A stretch of 64,000 bases of DNA, from assembly GCF_007859635.1 (NCBI RefSeq), contig NZ_CP042306.1, forward strand, positions 1,674,001 through 1,738,000, written 5' to 3'. This DNA comes from Sphingomonas panacisoli (GTDB lineage Bacteria; Pseudomonadota; Alphaproteobacteria; Sphingomonadales; Sphingomonadaceae). The translations under genes were made by a program, and so were the position numbers. Shown here piece by piece: positions 1 to 11,236 of this stretch (its first letter is position 1; each line of letters opens with the position of its first letter). The notes beneath the pieces are model-generated. The model was not told the DNA's origin, searched no databases, and was given only the letters and a program-made list of their open reading frames with translations.

Positions 1-135
1 ACGGCGCGCGATGCGCCGGCGGTCGTGTCGGAAGCGTTCGGCGATCAGAACATGCTGGGGATGAGTTTTCTGTCCAAGCTCAAATCCTGGCGGGTCGAGG
101 GGAAGATACTCATACTCACCCCCGCACAGGAATAG
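1..135 (+). CDS. Retropepsin-like aspartic protease, C-terminal end only
   Basis: The first 135 bases read open to a TAG stop and encode the last 44 residues of a gene that begins before the window. The segment contains NMLGMSFLSKL and a final WRVEGKILIL strand. This matches the C-terminal end of the bacterial retropepsin-like family (clan AA, TIGR02281 type), where a LLGMSFL motif follows the second half of the protease fold. The catalytic DTG would lie upstream and is not visible. Proteins of this family are usually membrane-anchored with the protease domain in the periplasm; that cannot be checked here. Family call from motif recognition. Confidence 0.7.
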   Translation, partial: TARDAPAVVSEAFGDQNMLGMSFLSKLKSWRVEGKILILTPAQE

Positions 136-142
136 ATTTTAC

Positions 143-156
143 ATAATGTATATTAT
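143..156. promoter_or_regulatory. AT-rich palindrome upstream of mazG
   Basis: ATAAT-GTAT-ATTAT is a perfect inverted repeat, and the overlapping TACAT-A-ATGTA at 140-150 is another. The stretch is strikingly AT-rich against GC-rich surroundings. It lies about 40 bases before the mazG start, so it could be a promoter -10 region, a regulator site, or both. No regulator is named because the motif was not matched to a known consensus. Confidence 0.35.
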
Positions 157-177
157 CAATCTGACATGTGGTGCGAT

Positions 178-192
178 AGGGGGTCTCCCCCT
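178..192 (+). promoter_or_regulatory. Short hairpin just before the mazG start codon
   Basis: AGGGGG-TCT-CCCCCT is a perfect 6-bp stem with a 3-base loop ending 3 bases before the ATG at 196. The only purine-rich ribosome-binding candidate (AGGGGG) is in the left arm, so the hairpin would hide it. This may throttle translation; the role is inferred from position only. Confidence 0.3.
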
Positions 193-195
193 TCG

Positions 196-954
196 ATGAA
201 CGCCACCGGAATCGACCGCCTCGTCGCGATCATGGCGCGGTTACGCGATCCCGATCGCGGTTGCGAATGGGACACGGTCCAAACGTTCGCGACGATCGCG
301 CCATATACGATCGAGGAAGCCTATGAAGTCGCCGACGCGATCGAGCGCGCCGACATGGCCGACCTCAAGGACGAACTCGGCGACTTGCTGCTTCAGGTCG
401 TGTTCCACGCGCGCATGGCCGAGGAAGCCGGCGATTTCGCGTTGAACGACGTCGTCGAGGCGATCTGCGACAAGATGGAGCGCCGCCACCCGCATATATT
501 CGGCGACGCGGCCGAAGGCGGCCATTATCTGTGGGAGCAGATCAAGGCCGACGAGCGCGGTGCCAAGGGTGCCGACAGCGCGCTGGACGGCGTCGCAATC
601 GGCCTGCCGGCGTTGCTGCGCGCCGAAAAGCTCCAAAAGCGCGCGGCGCGAACGGGCTTCGACTGGCCCGACCCAAACGGCGCCCGAGCCAAGATCGACG
701 AGGAACTCGCCGAGGTCGAGGCGGCAACCGACGATGAGCATCGCGCGGAGGAAATCGGCGACCTGCTGTTCGCCGTCGTCAATTGGTCGCGTAAGCTCGG
801 CGTCGATCCCGAAGTCGCCTTGCGCGCGGCCAACGCCAAGTTCGAACGACGATTCCGCCACATGGAAACCGAGGCCGGCGACGCCTTCGCCGCGCTGGAT
901 CTCGAGGCCAAGGAACACCTTTGGGTACGCGCGAAGGCCAAGCCCCTGCCCTGA
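196..954 (+). CDS. mazG: Nucleoside triphosphate pyrophosphohydrolase MazG
   Basis: A 252-residue MazG enzyme that hydrolyses (d)NTPs to the monophosphate and pyrophosphate, a house-cleaning and alarmone-modulating function in the cytoplasm. Two MazG domains are visible: residues about 25-110 with the metal-binding helix DELGDLLLQVVFHARM, and about 165-235 with EEIGDLLFAVVNWSRK. Both carry the EExxD-type acidic residues. The start is taken at the ATG at 196, because family members begin at MNATGIDRLV; an in-frame ATG at 166 would add ten unlikely residues. The gene converges on hflX with 28 bases between stops. Length is normal. Confidence 0.93.
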   Translation: MNATGIDRLVAIMARLRDPDRGCEWDTVQTFATIAPYTIEEAYEVADAIERADMADLKDELGDLLLQVVFHARMAEEAGDFALNDVVEAICDKMERRHPHIFGDAAEGGHYLWEQIKADERGAKGADSALDGVAIGLPALLRAEKLQKRAARTGFDWPDPNGARAKIDEELAEVEAATDDEHRAEEIGDLLFAVVNWSRKLGVDPEVALRAANAKFERRFRHMETEAGDAFAALDLEAKEHLWVRAKAKPLP

Positions 955-982
955 CAGAACGCCCAGTTCGTGCTCTGTTCCC

Positions 983-2269
983 TTATCGCTGCTCGAAGCG
1001 ATCGTAATCCGCGGGCGACATGCGCACGTCGTAGATCGCCGTATCACCCTGGGTATCGCTGCCCAGCACTTCACCATGCTGATGCAGCCAGGCGGCCGCA
1101 GCACCGTCGCCGGCGTCGAGCCGGATCGTGTAGCGCCGGTGGCCCGCGGTCAGCTTCGCCGCCACTTCTCGAACGAGGACATCCACCCCTTCCCCGGTCA
1201 TCGCGGATAGCGCCACGACATCGTCGCGCCGTGCCGCATCGGCCGTCGCGTCTGCGCGGGCGTCGTCGTCGAGCAGATCGAGCTTGTTCCACGCCTCGAA
1301 CCGCGGTGTCGTTTCCGACACGCCGATCTCGGCCAACACGGATTCGACGTCGGCCCGCTGCGCCTCGGTATCCGGATGCGCGATGTCGCGGACATGGATC
1401 AGCAGGTCGGCCGACACGACCTCTTCGAGCGTCGCCTTGAACGCCGCGACCAATTGCGTCGGCAGTTCGGACACGAATCCCACGGTGTCCGACAAGATCG
1501 CCTTGTCGATTCCCGGCAACGAAATCTGCCGGAGAGTCGGATCGAGCGTCGCGAACAGCAGGTCTTCCGCCATGACGTCAGCACCGGTCAGGCGATTGAA
1601 CAGCGTGGACTTTCCGGCGTTGGTGTAGCCGACGAGCGCAATGATCGGCCACGGTGCACGCTGACGGCGATCGCGGTGGAGGCCACGCGTACGGCTGACC
1701 TGATCGAGTTCCTTGCGGAGCCGCGCCATGCGGTCGCGGATCAAGCGCCGGTCGGCTTCGATCTGGGTTTCGCCCGGGCCGCCGAGGAAGCCGAAGCCGC
1801 CGCGCTGGCGTTCGAGGTGAGTCCAACTCCGCACCAGCCGGCCGGCCTGATAGTCGAGATGCGCGAGTTCGACTTGCAGCCGCCCTTCCGCGGTCGCGGC
1901 GCGCTCGCCGAAGATTTCCAGGATCAGCCCGGTGCGGTCGATTACCTTGGCTTCGAGCGCGGTTTCGAGGTTGCGTTGCTGGACCGGCGTCAGCGAGCCG
2001 TCGATCACAACCAGCCCCGCTTCCTCCATTCGCACCTGCGCGGCAAGCTGCTCGACTTGCCCCGATCCGATCAGCGTCGCGGGCTTGGGCGCGCGGACAC
2101 GGAAAGCGATCTTCTCGACCACCTCGACGCCGATCGCCAACGCAAGCCCCGCCGTCTCCGCGAGCCGGGCATCGGCATCGCGGCTGGCATTGCCCTGATC
2201 GGGCAGCACGACGATCGCCCTCGCCCCGCGGGCGAAGTCGTCGCGATCACGTTCGAATCCCGTGGTCAA
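983..2269 (-). CDS. hflX: GTPase HflX
   Basis: A 428-residue ribosome-associated GTPase that splits or rescues stalled ribosomes, notably after heat stress. The N-terminal HflX domain is followed by the glycine-rich [14 protein letters not shown] linker, then the G domain with G1 [10 protein letters not shown]3 DTVGF and G4 NKLD. The chosen start is the TTG at 2269, whose bases overlap the hfq stop in TTGA; the protein then begins with [14 protein letters not shown] as homologues do. The open frame continues upstream, but only as a shadow of hfq. The overlap implies translational coupling to hfq in the dusB-ntr-hfq-hflX operon. Confidence 0.92.
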   Translation of the reverse strand: MTTGFERDRDDFARGARAIVVLPDQGNASRDADARLAETAGLALAIGVEVVEKIAFRVRAPKPATLIGSGQVEQLAAQVRMEEAGLVVIDGSLTPVQQRNLETALEAKVIDRTGLILEIFGERAATAEGRLQVELAHLDYQAGRLVRSWTHLERQRGGFGFLGGPGETQIEADRRLIRDRMARLRKELDQVSRTRGLHRDRRQRAPWPIIALVGYTNAGKSTLFNRLTGADVMAEDLLFATLDPTLRQISLPGIDKAILSDTVGFVSELPTQLVAAFKATLEEVVSADLLIHVRDIAHPDTEAQRADVESVLAEIGVSETTPRFEAWNKLDLLDDDARADATADAARRDDVVALSAMTGEGVDVLVREVAAKLTAGHRRYTIRLDAGDGAAAAWLHQHGEVLGSDTQGDTAIYDVRMSPADYDRFEQR

Positions 2270-2757
2270 TCTTCGGTCGAATCGCTTGAATCTTCGGCCA
2301 AATTCAGCGGACGCGACGGCTGAATGGTCGACACGGCATGCTTGTAGACCAATTGTGCCATGCCTTCGCGTTCGAGCAGCATACAGAACAGGTCGAACGA
2401 CGCGATATGTCCCTGGAGCATGACGCCGTTGACCAGGAACATCGTCACGCTGTCCTCGGACTTGCGAACGGCGTTCAGGAAGATTTCCTGGAGCAAAAGC
2501 GCCTTTTTCTGCGCTTCGCCCACGGCATCGACGATCGCGCCGATATCGATCGGGTTCGACGGCATGATGGTCGAAATGGCATGCTTGTAGATCAGCTGCG
2601 ACTGACCGTCGCGGCGCAGCAGCACGCTGAAATTGTCGAACCACGTGACGATGCCCTGCAGCTTGACGCCCTTGACGAGGAACATCGTCACCGGGGTCTT
2701 CGATTTGCGCAGCGCGTTGAGGAAAAGGTCCTGAAGCGAAGTCTGTTTTTCGGCCAT
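2266..2757 (-). CDS. hfq: RNA chaperone Hfq with two tandem Sm domains
   Basis: Hfq binds small RNAs and mRNAs as a ring. This 163-residue protein is twice the usual size because it holds two complete Sm domains, residues about 5-68 and 86-149, offset by 81. Domain 1 has SLQD (7-10), FDNF and YKHA (57-60). Domain 2 has LLQE (88-91), FDLF and YKHA (138-141). Proximal-site Gln, both Phe and Lys-His are kept in each, while the lateral rim differs (RKSK versus RKSE). An acidic tail follows. A weak hairpin at 2795-2813 lies in the leader. Tandem Hfq has, to my recollection, been noted in sphingomonads; the assembly state is unknown here. Confidence 0.95.
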   Translation of the reverse strand: MAEKQTSLQDLFLNALRKSKTPVTMFLVKGVKLQGIVTWFDNFSVLLRRDGQSQLIYKHAISTIMPSNPIDIGAIVDAVGEAQKKALLLQEIFLNAVRKSEDSVTMFLVNGVMLQGHIASFDLFCMLLEREGMAQLVYKHAVSTIQPSRPLNLAEDSSDSTED

Positions 2758-2886
2758 TATTCGGTCCTTGGTCTTGGCGGGCCCTCCCCCGCTAGGCGCC
2801 GTTTTCCGGCGTCGAACACGTGCGCCCGTTCGGCGCCCGCGCTACCAATGTATGGTGACGCGGCCGTTACGTCCAGCGCAGGAAAA

Positions 2887-4257
2887 TCAGTCTTCGCGGC
2901 TGTCGGTGATACCGAGCAGCTTGAGCTTTCTGTGCAAGGCGGAGCGTTCCATGCCGATGAAGGTCGCGGTGCGCGAAATGTTGCCCGAAAAGCGCCGGAT
3001 CTGGACGCGGAGATACTCGCGTTCGAACGTCTCGCGGGCTTCGCGCAAGGGGGCGCCCATCATCGCCGACGCGCCGACGCCGTCGCCGTTCCCGCCCAAA
3101 ACCTCCGCAGGAAGCAGATCCACATCAATCCGGCCAATCCGGTCGCCTGGGGCGAGGATGATGGTGCGTTCGACGACGTTGCGGAGCTGGCGGACATTGC
3201 CCGGCCATTCGTAGCTCTGGAGCGCGACCATCGCGTCGTCGGCGACCTCGGGCGTCGGGACGCGGCGCTCGCTGGCATAATGCGCGACGAAATGCTCGAC
3301 CAGCGACGGAATGTCCTCGCGGCGATCGGTCAGCGGTGGGATCGTGACGGGCACGACGTTGAGGCGGTAATAGAGGTCCTCGCGGAATCGACCTTCGGCG
3401 ATTTCCTCGGTCAAGTCGCGCGCGGTCGCGGAGACCACGCGGACGTCGACCTTGACCATCCGCTGGCCACCGACACGCGTGAAGCTCTGATCGGTCAGCA
3501 CGCGCAGGATGCGGCCCTGCGTCGCGACCGGCATGTCGGCGATCTCGTCGAGGAACAACGTGCCGCCGTGCGCCTGTTCGAGCAGGCCGGTACGGACCAG
3601 ATCGCCATTCTCCTCGACGCCGAACAGCTCCTCCTCGACCCGCTCCGGGGTCATCCGCGCCGCGCTGACGATGACGAACGGTCCCTGCGCGCGCTGGCTC
3701 CAGCTGTGCAGCAGCCGCGCGGCGACTTCCTTGCCGACACCGGCCGAGCCCATGATCAGCACGCGGCTGCCGGTGCCGGCGACGCGCTTCAACGTGGCGC
3801 GGACGGTGTTGATGGCGGCGGAATTGCCGGTGAGGTCGGTGTCGCGACCGATCGAGGCGCGCAGCGACGCGACTTCCTGGCGCAACCGCTCGGTCTCGGT
3901 CGCACGCGCCACCATCAGCAGCAGACGGTCGGCGTTGAACGGCTTTTCGATGAAATCGACCGCCCCGCGACGAATCGCGGCGACCGCGGTGTCGAGATTG
4001 CCGTGACCGGAAATCACGAGCACCGGGATCGACGGATCGCGCCGCTTGATCTCGTCGAGCAGATCGAGCCCGTCGAGCCGCGAGCCCTGCAGCCACACAT
4101 CGAGCAGCACCAGACTGGGGCGCCGCACCGCGATCGCCTCGAGCGCAGCATCGCTGTCGCCGGCGGCGCGGGTCTCGTACCCTTCGTCCTGGAGCACGCC
4201 CGCGACGAGTTCGCGAATGTCCTGCTCGTCGTCGACGACGAGAATATCGAGGCTCAT
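2887..4257 (-). CDS. ntrX: NtrX response regulator, AAA+ type without GAFTGA
   Basis: A 456-residue partner of the kinase NtrY; in alphaproteobacteria the pair responds to nitrogen, redox or envelope state. The receiver domain has the acidic pair D9-D10 and phospho-acceptor D53 (LLDVWLQGS). The AAA+ domain has Walker A GSAGVGKE and the B-like sequence GGTLFLDEIADMP. A Fis-type helix-turn-helix closes the protein (NISRTATFIGMERSALHRKL). Where sigma-54 activators carry GAFTGA, this protein reads FGVEENGDLVRTG, so direct sigma-54 activation is unlikely, as is usual for NtrX. The ATG at 4257 overlaps the ntrY stop by 4 bases. Confidence 0.95.
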   Translation of the reverse strand: MSLDILVVDDEQDIRELVAGVLQDEGYETRAAGDSDAALEAIAVRRPSLVLLDVWLQGSRLDGLDLLDEIKRRDPSIPVLVISGHGNLDTAVAAIRRGAVDFIEKPFNADRLLLMVARATETERLRQEVASLRASIGRDTDLTGNSAAINTVRATLKRVAGTGSRVLIMGSAGVGKEVAARLLHSWSQRAQGPFVIVSAARMTPERVEEELFGVEENGDLVRTGLLEQAHGGTLFLDEIADMPVATQGRILRVLTDQSFTRVGGQRMVKVDVRVVSATARDLTEEIAEGRFREDLYYRLNVVPVTIPPLTDRREDIPSLVEHFVAHYASERRVPTPEVADDAMVALQSYEWPGNVRQLRNVVERTIILAPGDRIGRIDVDLLPAEVLGGNGDGVGASAMMGAPLREARETFEREYLRVQIRRFSGNISRTATFIGMERSALHRKLKLLGITDSRED

Positions 4258-6478
4258 GGTTTCTGTCCGGTTCTGGTGAGCATGGCGAGTGCGCCCTCGC
4301 CCTGGCTGGTTTCTGTCAGTTCTGGGCCGTCTTCGAGCATTGCCTGAAGCGCTGCGGTATCGAACACGATCGTGACGACGGTGCCGCCGCCCGGCCGGTC
4401 GGCGAAGGCGATGGTGCCGCAATGTTCCTCGATGATCTTCTTGACGATCGCGAGGCCCAGGCCGGTGCCGCGCGCGCGGGTCGTCATATAGGGCTCGACG
4501 ATGCGGTCGCGCTCGACGGGTAGGCCGATGCCATCGTCAGCGACTTCGACGGTCGCGTCGCGTTCGCCGAGCGCCAGCGTTACCGCGACCATGCCGGCCA
4601 ATCCTTCGCCGCGCGCCTCGATCGCCTCGACCGCGTTCTTGACAATATTGGTCAGCGCCTGGCCGATCTGGCGACGGTCGCACACCAGCGGCAGCGTGTC
4701 GGGCGCCGACAGCGAGAAGCGGATCGCCGGGTGCGCGACTTCGTGCAGGAACAGGGCCTGGCGCGTCAGGTCGATCAAGGATTCCTGATGGAATACCGGC
4801 TTGGGCATGCGCGCGAACGACGAGAATTCGTCGACCATCCGGCGCAGATCGCCGACCTGCCGGACGATCGTGTCGGTCAACTGGCCGAAAATCGTGTCGC
4901 CTTCCTCGATCGCCTTGCCATAGCGACGCTGGAGTCGCTCGGCGGCGAGTTGGATCGGGGTCAGCGGGTTCTTGATCTCGTGCGCGATGCGGCGGGCGAC
5001 GTCGGACCAGGCGGCGCGGCGCTGGTCGAGCAATTGCTGGGTGATGTCATCGAAGGTCAGCACGCGCCCGTCATCGTCGGCGGTAACGCGCACCGCGAGC
5101 GTGCGCTTCTCTCCAGCGGCGGTGAGCTCCACGATCCCCTCGCGTGCGTCGCCCGCAAGCATTTCGGCAAGGTCGGGCGAAATGTCGTCGAGTTGCGCCC
5201 CGACCGCCGTTTCTTCTTCGAGCTTGAGGAGGTTCGCCGCCGACGCGTTGATCAGCCGGATCGCGCCGTCGCCGCCGACCGAAATGACACCGGCGCTGAC
5301 CCCCGACATCACCGCCTCGATAAGCGCGCGGCGGCTCTCGAGCGCGCCGGTCTGGGCAGCGAGACGACTGGTCATCGCGTTGAACGCGCGGGCGAGTGTA
5401 CCGACTTCGTCCTCGGCGCGCGGATCGGGTACGCGCGCGGTAAGATCGCCGTCCGCAACGCGCCGCGCCGCGCCGACCAATTGGTTGACCGGCCGCACCA
5501 GCCGATCGGCGACCACAAGCGCGATCCAGACGGCGATCGCGATGATCAGCAGCGATATGACGAGCAGCGCAGCATTGAACTGCAGCTGGATCGCGCGCGA
5601 CCTGGCGCGGAGCCCGTTATAGTCGGCCACGGTGCGGTTGGCCAAAGTGAGCCGCTTGGCCATCTCGGCCGCGCCGCCCTCGCGCGTCGAATACAGCAAC
5701 AGATTCGTGTCGGGGATGACGGCCAGCGAATAAGTGCGTTGGCTGTTGGTGCCGCGCACCGGCTGGCCGGCCGCGACCCGTTTCACGTCTTCCGGCAGGA
5801 TCTTGTCTTCGAACTGATCCGAATTGACGACGCGATCGCGGAACAGGATTTTCCCGTCCGGCTCGACCGAGAAGATGATCGAATTGGACAGGCTGCGCTG
5901 ATAGACATCGCGTAAGTAGTTTTCGTGGAAATCCGGACTGCCGACCGCCCATTTCTTGGTGAAGATCATCAGGTTGATGTCGCTGGCCATCGCGACATTC
6001 TCTTTGTCGACATAGCTGACCAGCTCGCTGTACGACGCTTCGGCCAGGTTCTTACTGTTCTCGATGACGTCGCGAACGCGGCCCGACGACCAGAATTCGG
6101 CGCCGTATTGGAACAGGACCGACGCAATCACCGCAAGCAGGATGGTCGGCACGCTGGCCAGGATCGAGAAGATCGCGACGAGGCGGACGTGCAGCTGCGC
6201 GCGGCCGCGAGCGTCGGAAATGACCGAGCGGCGCCGCGCGATACGGCGACCGAACAGCACGATCAGGCTGCCACAGCAAACGAGGTTGGCGACCAACAGG
6301 CTCGCGACGAGTGGTGGCGTCAGCAGCTGTTGCGGCGCCTGTCCGCCGCGGACGATAAAATAGGTGGCGATGGCAACGCCAATGGCGAGCGCGAGCAGCC
6401 CGAGCTCGATCGCGGGATTGATCCGAAGGCGCCGGCCCCAGATGCGGGGGTCTCGGCGGTGGTCGCCTCACCATTCAT
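4254..6478 (-). CDS. ntrY: NtrY sensor histidine kinase (5' end appears frameshifted)
   Basis: Membrane histidine kinase phosphorylating NtrX. Visible parts: transmembrane helices near the N terminus, a periplasmic domain, another membrane helix (ALLVISLLIIAIAVWIAL), HAMP, PAS, the H-box [11 protein letters not shown] and an ATPase with GTGLGLAIVKK. The uninterrupted frame is open only from a TTG at 6296, yet in-frame coding clearly continues upstream (RLRINPAIELGLLALAIGVA, the first helix) to a stop at 6468. The plausible start is the ATG at 6478 (MNGEATTAET), in another frame. Adding one base to the G5 run at 6446-6450 joins them into a normal 741-residue NtrY. Otherwise a shortened protein starts at 6296. 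Confidence 0.85.
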
Positions 6479-6547
6479 CGTTGCAGGATTACAACGCGTT
6501 TGTGGCCGAGAAAACACATAATTAAGGCTAAGTGTCGCGCTTAGGCC

Positions 6548-7974
<1,427 letters not shown>

Positions 7975-7978
<4 letters not shown>

Positions 7979-9051
7979 TCGCCCCTCGCCAGCAGGATAC
8001 GGAACACAGTCATTTCGGGCGCCCCCTCGCGCGCATATTGCACTACGCCGCCCATGTCGCGGACCAGCTTCTCGACCAAGGCGAGGCCAAGCCCCTGCCC
8101 TTCGGGCTTGCCCGACACGAACGGATTGAACAGGTGATCGGCGATATCGGCGGGTGCGCCGGGTCCGTTGTCCGCAATGCACAGTTCGATCGGCAAGCGA
8201 CGACGGGGCTGACCGGGCCCCGCATCGACCGCCAGCCCGTGGCGGTACGCCGTGCTGATCAGAATACGCGGCGCCTTGACGTCATCGAGCGCTTCGGCGG
8301 CGTTTTTCAACAGGTTGATCAAAATCTGCAGCAACGCATCGCGGTCGATCAACACCGGCGGCAGCGAAGGGTCGAAGCTCTCCTCGATGCTGACATGGCG
8401 CGCGAAGCCGGTCTGCGCGACACGACGGGCATGATCCAGCAAGGGGTAGATATTTGCGGGCTCGGTGGTCAATGGCCGGCGATCGGTGAAGTCCTGCATC
8501 TTGTCGATCAGCGCGGCGATGCGATCGACCTCGGTCGTGATCAGCGAGGTCAGTTCCTCCCCCGCCCCCTCGCCTGCCAGCAACTGCGCAGCGCCGCGAA
8601 TACCCGACAGCGGGTTCTTGATTTCGTGCGCCAGCATCGCCGCCGCACCGATCGCCGCGCGCGCGCCGCCCCGCTCGGCAGATTGCCCGACACGACGCGA
8701 GTCGCCCGACGGATGCAGCGCGATCGCACGCCAGCCGGGCCGGTCGGCGATCGCTGTGTCGTAATAATCCACCCGCAGCCGGCCGGTGCGATCGGTGCCG
8801 ATATCGATGTCGAACGCAGATACCGCGCGGCCATCTCCGGCATTCGGCGGCGACTTTAGCACGCTGTCCAACGGCATCATCCGCATCGCACGTTCGGATA
8901 GATTGAGCAGCACCTCGCATTCGCCATTGGCACTGGCGACGCGTCCCGCCGGGTCGATTACCAGGATCGCGATCGGCAGTCCCGCGAACAGTTCCGCGAA
9001 ACTCGGCGCATCCCGCGCCTCAAGCGGCAGCGCGGTGTCGCCAGGGGGCAT
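7975..9051 (-). CDS. ntrB: Nitrogen sensor kinase NtrB
   Basis: A 358-residue soluble histidine kinase/phosphatase controlling NtrC, normally governed by PII proteins. It shows an N-terminal PAS domain ([16 protein letters not shown]), the H-box [15 protein letters not shown], an N-box [13 protein letters not shown] and the G-box [11 protein letters not shown]. No membrane helix is present. The start is set at the ATG at 9051, inside the end of dusB (32-base overlap), because homologues begin shortly before the PAS domain. The dusB-ntrB-ntrC order is a classic alphaproteobacterial nifR3-ntrBC operon. Confidence 0.94.
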
Positions 9052-10018
9052 AGAATTCGGCGAGCATCGCCTTGACCCGGTTGGGATCGGCTTCCTGGTT
9101 GACGGTGTTGCGGAACGCCGCCGAACCATCGAGACCCTTTGTGTACCAGCCGATATGCTTGCGCATCATGTTGACGCCGACTTCGATGCCGTAGTGCGCG
9201 AGCATTTCGTCATAATGCCCTGCAATCACGTCATATTGCTCGCCGATCGTCGGATCGTCGATCGTCCGACCCGACGACAGGTGTGCCATCACCTGGTTGA
9301 GCAACCAGGGACGCCCATAAGACCCGCGCCCGATCATCACGCCGTCGGCACCCGATTGCGCGAGCGCGGTGTCGGCGTCCTCGGGCGAGCAAATGTCGCC
9401 GTTGACGATAACCGGGATCGTCACCGCTTCCTTGACCGAGCGGACAAACGCCCAGTCGGCCTCGCCTTTGTACATCTGGTTGCGCGTGCGGCCATGGACG
9501 GTAACCATCTGGCAGCCCAGGCTCTCGGCAATGTGCGCAAGCTCGGGAGCGTTCAGGCTGTCGAGATCCCACCCCATCCGCATCTTGAGCGTGACGGGCA
9601 CTTTCACCGCCTTCACGCACGCATCGACGATCGCGCTCGCCAGCTTCAGGTCCCGCATCAGCGCCGACCCGGCATCGCCATTGGTCACCTTGCGGACCGG
9701 GCAGCCCATGTTGATGTCGACGATCGCCGCGCCCTTGTCCTCGGCGAGCTTGGCCGCTTCGCCCATCTCGTAGGGCGTGCAGCCGACGAGTTGCATCGAC
9801 ACCGGCTCCTCGATCGCGTCCCACATCGCCTTCTGGATCGACTGGCGCGTTTCGCGGATCGCGGCCTGGCTGGCGATCATCTCGGTAACGTTGAGCCCCG
9901 AACCGAAGCGGCGCACGAGGCGACGGAACGGCAAATCGCTCACGCCTGTCATCGGCGCGAGGATCACGGGGGTCTCGATCCGGACCGGACCGACCTGGAT
10001 GGGGGCGAGTTTGCTCAT
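9020..10018 (-). CDS. dusB: tRNA-dihydrouridine synthase DusB (NifR3)
   Basis: A 332-residue FMN- and NADPH-dependent enzyme that reduces specific uridines of tRNA to dihydrouridine. It is a TIM barrel with [13 protein letters not shown] near the N terminus, the family signature MGCPVRKV with the catalytic cysteine, K and H residues in TLKMRMGW and TVHGRTR, and the FMN phosphate site [10 protein letters not shown] / [16 protein letters not shown]. The start at 10018 ([10 protein letters not shown]) is preferred over a much longer open frame. It is the first gene of the ntr operon and diverges from ispDF across 78 bases. Confidence 0.96.
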   Translation of the reverse strand: MSKLAPIQVGPVRIETPVILAPMTGVSDLPFRRLVRRFGSGLNVTEMIASQAAIRETRQSIQKAMWDAIEEPVSMQLVGCTPYEMGEAAKLAEDKGAAIVDINMGCPVRKVTNGDAGSALMRDLKLASAIVDACVKAVKVPVTLKMRMGWDLDSLNAPELAHIAESLGCQMVTVHGRTRNQMYKGEADWAFVRSVKEAVTIPVIVNGDICSPEDADTALAQSGADGVMIGRGSYGRPWLLNQVMAHLSSGRTIDDPTIGEQYDVIAGHYDEMLAHYGIEVGVNMMRKHIGWYTKGLDGSAAFRNTVNQEADPNRVKAMLAEFYAPWRHRAAA

Positions 10019-10096
10019 GTGCCTAAAAATCGGGCAGCGCCTACAGGGATCGGGTTGCCGCTGGCAAGGTTTGCGCAGGTTCGCTAGGCGCGCGGC

Positions 10097-11227
10097 ATGG
10101 CAAGTTCGGATACCGTCGCGTTGATCGTCGCCGCCGGCAAAGGCGAACGCGCGGGCGGCGATGTGCCCAAGCAGTTTCAGTTGCTTGGCCGCGTACCCCT
10201 GGTCGAGCATGCGCGACGCGCGTTTGCTGGTCATCCCGCGATCCAGTCCGTTCTGACGGTTGTCGCGCCGAGCCAGGAGGCGTCCGTGATGGGCGCAAGC
10301 GTTGCCGGTGGCGAGACACGTCGCGAGTCCGTGCGCAATGGCCTGGAAGCAATCGCGGCAACCGGTGGTGCAGCGCGGGTCTTGATCCATGACGCGGCTC
10401 GACCGACCATACCGAAAGCTATTGTCGACCGTCTGCTCGAAGCGCTCGACAACGCGCGGGGCGCTGTGCCGGTCCTCCCCGTTGCCGACACTCTAGTACG
10501 GGGCGGTGTTCGGATTGGCGATGTTATCGACCGATCGACACTGGCGCGCGTCCAGACGCCGCAAGCGTTCGATTTCGCCGCGATCCTCGCTGCGCATCGG
10601 GCATGGCCTGAGGGCGAGGAGGCGACCGACGATGCGCAGATCCTGCGCCGCGCGGGGTACGACGTCGTCAGTGTCGTGGGCGATCCGTTGCTCGACAAGA
10701 TCACCTATCCCGGCGACCTTGCGCTCGCCGAAGCACGATTGGAGGCAAGCATGCGCGTGCGGACGGCGATGGGGTTCGACGTTCATCGGCTGGTCGAGGG
10801 CGAGGAATTGTGGCTCGGCGGCGTGCTGATTCCGCATGACAAGGGGCTGTCGGGGCATAGCGACGCCGATGTCGCGCTGCATGCGATCACGGACGCCGTT
10901 CTCGGGACGATCGCGGCGGGCGATATCGGAACGCATTTCCCGCCCAGCGATCCGCAATGGCGTGGCGCGGAATCGGGGCAGTTTCTGCAGCACGCGGCAT
11001 CGCTGGTGGCCGCGCAGGGCGGTGTGATCGACTTCGTCGACCTGACGATCATGTGCGAGGCGCCCAAGATTGGGCCGTGGCGTGAACCGATTCGGGATCG
11101 CATCGCGGCGCTGTTGGGACTTGCGCCCGATCAAATTAGCGTCAAGGCGACGACGACCGAGCGGCTGGGCTTTACCGGGCGCGGCGAAGGGATTGCGGCG
11201 CAGGCTGTCGTGACCACTAGGGTATAA
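10097..11227 (+). CDS. ispDF: Bifunctional IspD/IspF isoprenoid enzyme
   Basis: A 376-residue fusion catalysing two non-consecutive MEP-pathway steps: CTP-dependent formation of CDP-methylerythritol (IspD) and cyclisation to MEcPP (IspF). Residues about 1-217 are IspD, with the CTP loop [13 protein letters not shown] and RVQTPQAF. From residue 219 the IspF part begins ([14 protein letters not shown]), with zinc ligands in DVHRL and [11 protein letters not shown] and the [11 protein letters not shown] segment. The IspD-IspF fusion is common in alphaproteobacteria. ispE, the step between these activities, is also in the window at 61988. Confidence 0.96.
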   Translation: MASSDTVALIVAAGKGERAGGDVPKQFQLLGRVPLVEHARRAFAGHPAIQSVLTVVAPSQEASVMGASVAGGETRRESVRNGLEAIAATGGAARVLIHDAARPTIPKAIVDRLLEALDNARGAVPVLPVADTLVRGGVRIGDVIDRSTLARVQTPQAFDFAAILAAHRAWPEGEEATDDAQILRRAGYDVVSVVGDPLLDKITYPGDLALAEARLEASMRVRTAMGFDVHRLVEGEELWLGGVLIPHDKGLSGHSDADVALHAITDAVLGTIAAGDIGTHFPPSDPQWRGAESGQFLQHAASLVAAQGGVIDFVDLTIMCEAPKIGPWREPIRDRIAALLGLAPDQISVKATTTERLGFTGRGEGIAAQAVVTTRV

Positions 11228-11236
11228 GGGCGTACG

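Noticed and set aside
966-980. GTTC-N7-GTTC, a second LexA-like match
   Set aside because: It lies between the convergent ends of mazG and hflX, where no promoter is expected; one or two chance matches are expected in this window.
2795-2813. Hairpin CGCCG-TTTTC-CGGCG in the hfq leader as a riboregulator or terminator
   Set aside because: The stem is only 5 bp and such short GC hairpins are common in this GC-rich DNA; no U-run follows.
4731-5915. A 394-codon open frame antisense to ntrY
   Set aside because: Shadow of NtrY; low-complexity Arg/Asp-rich product without family features.
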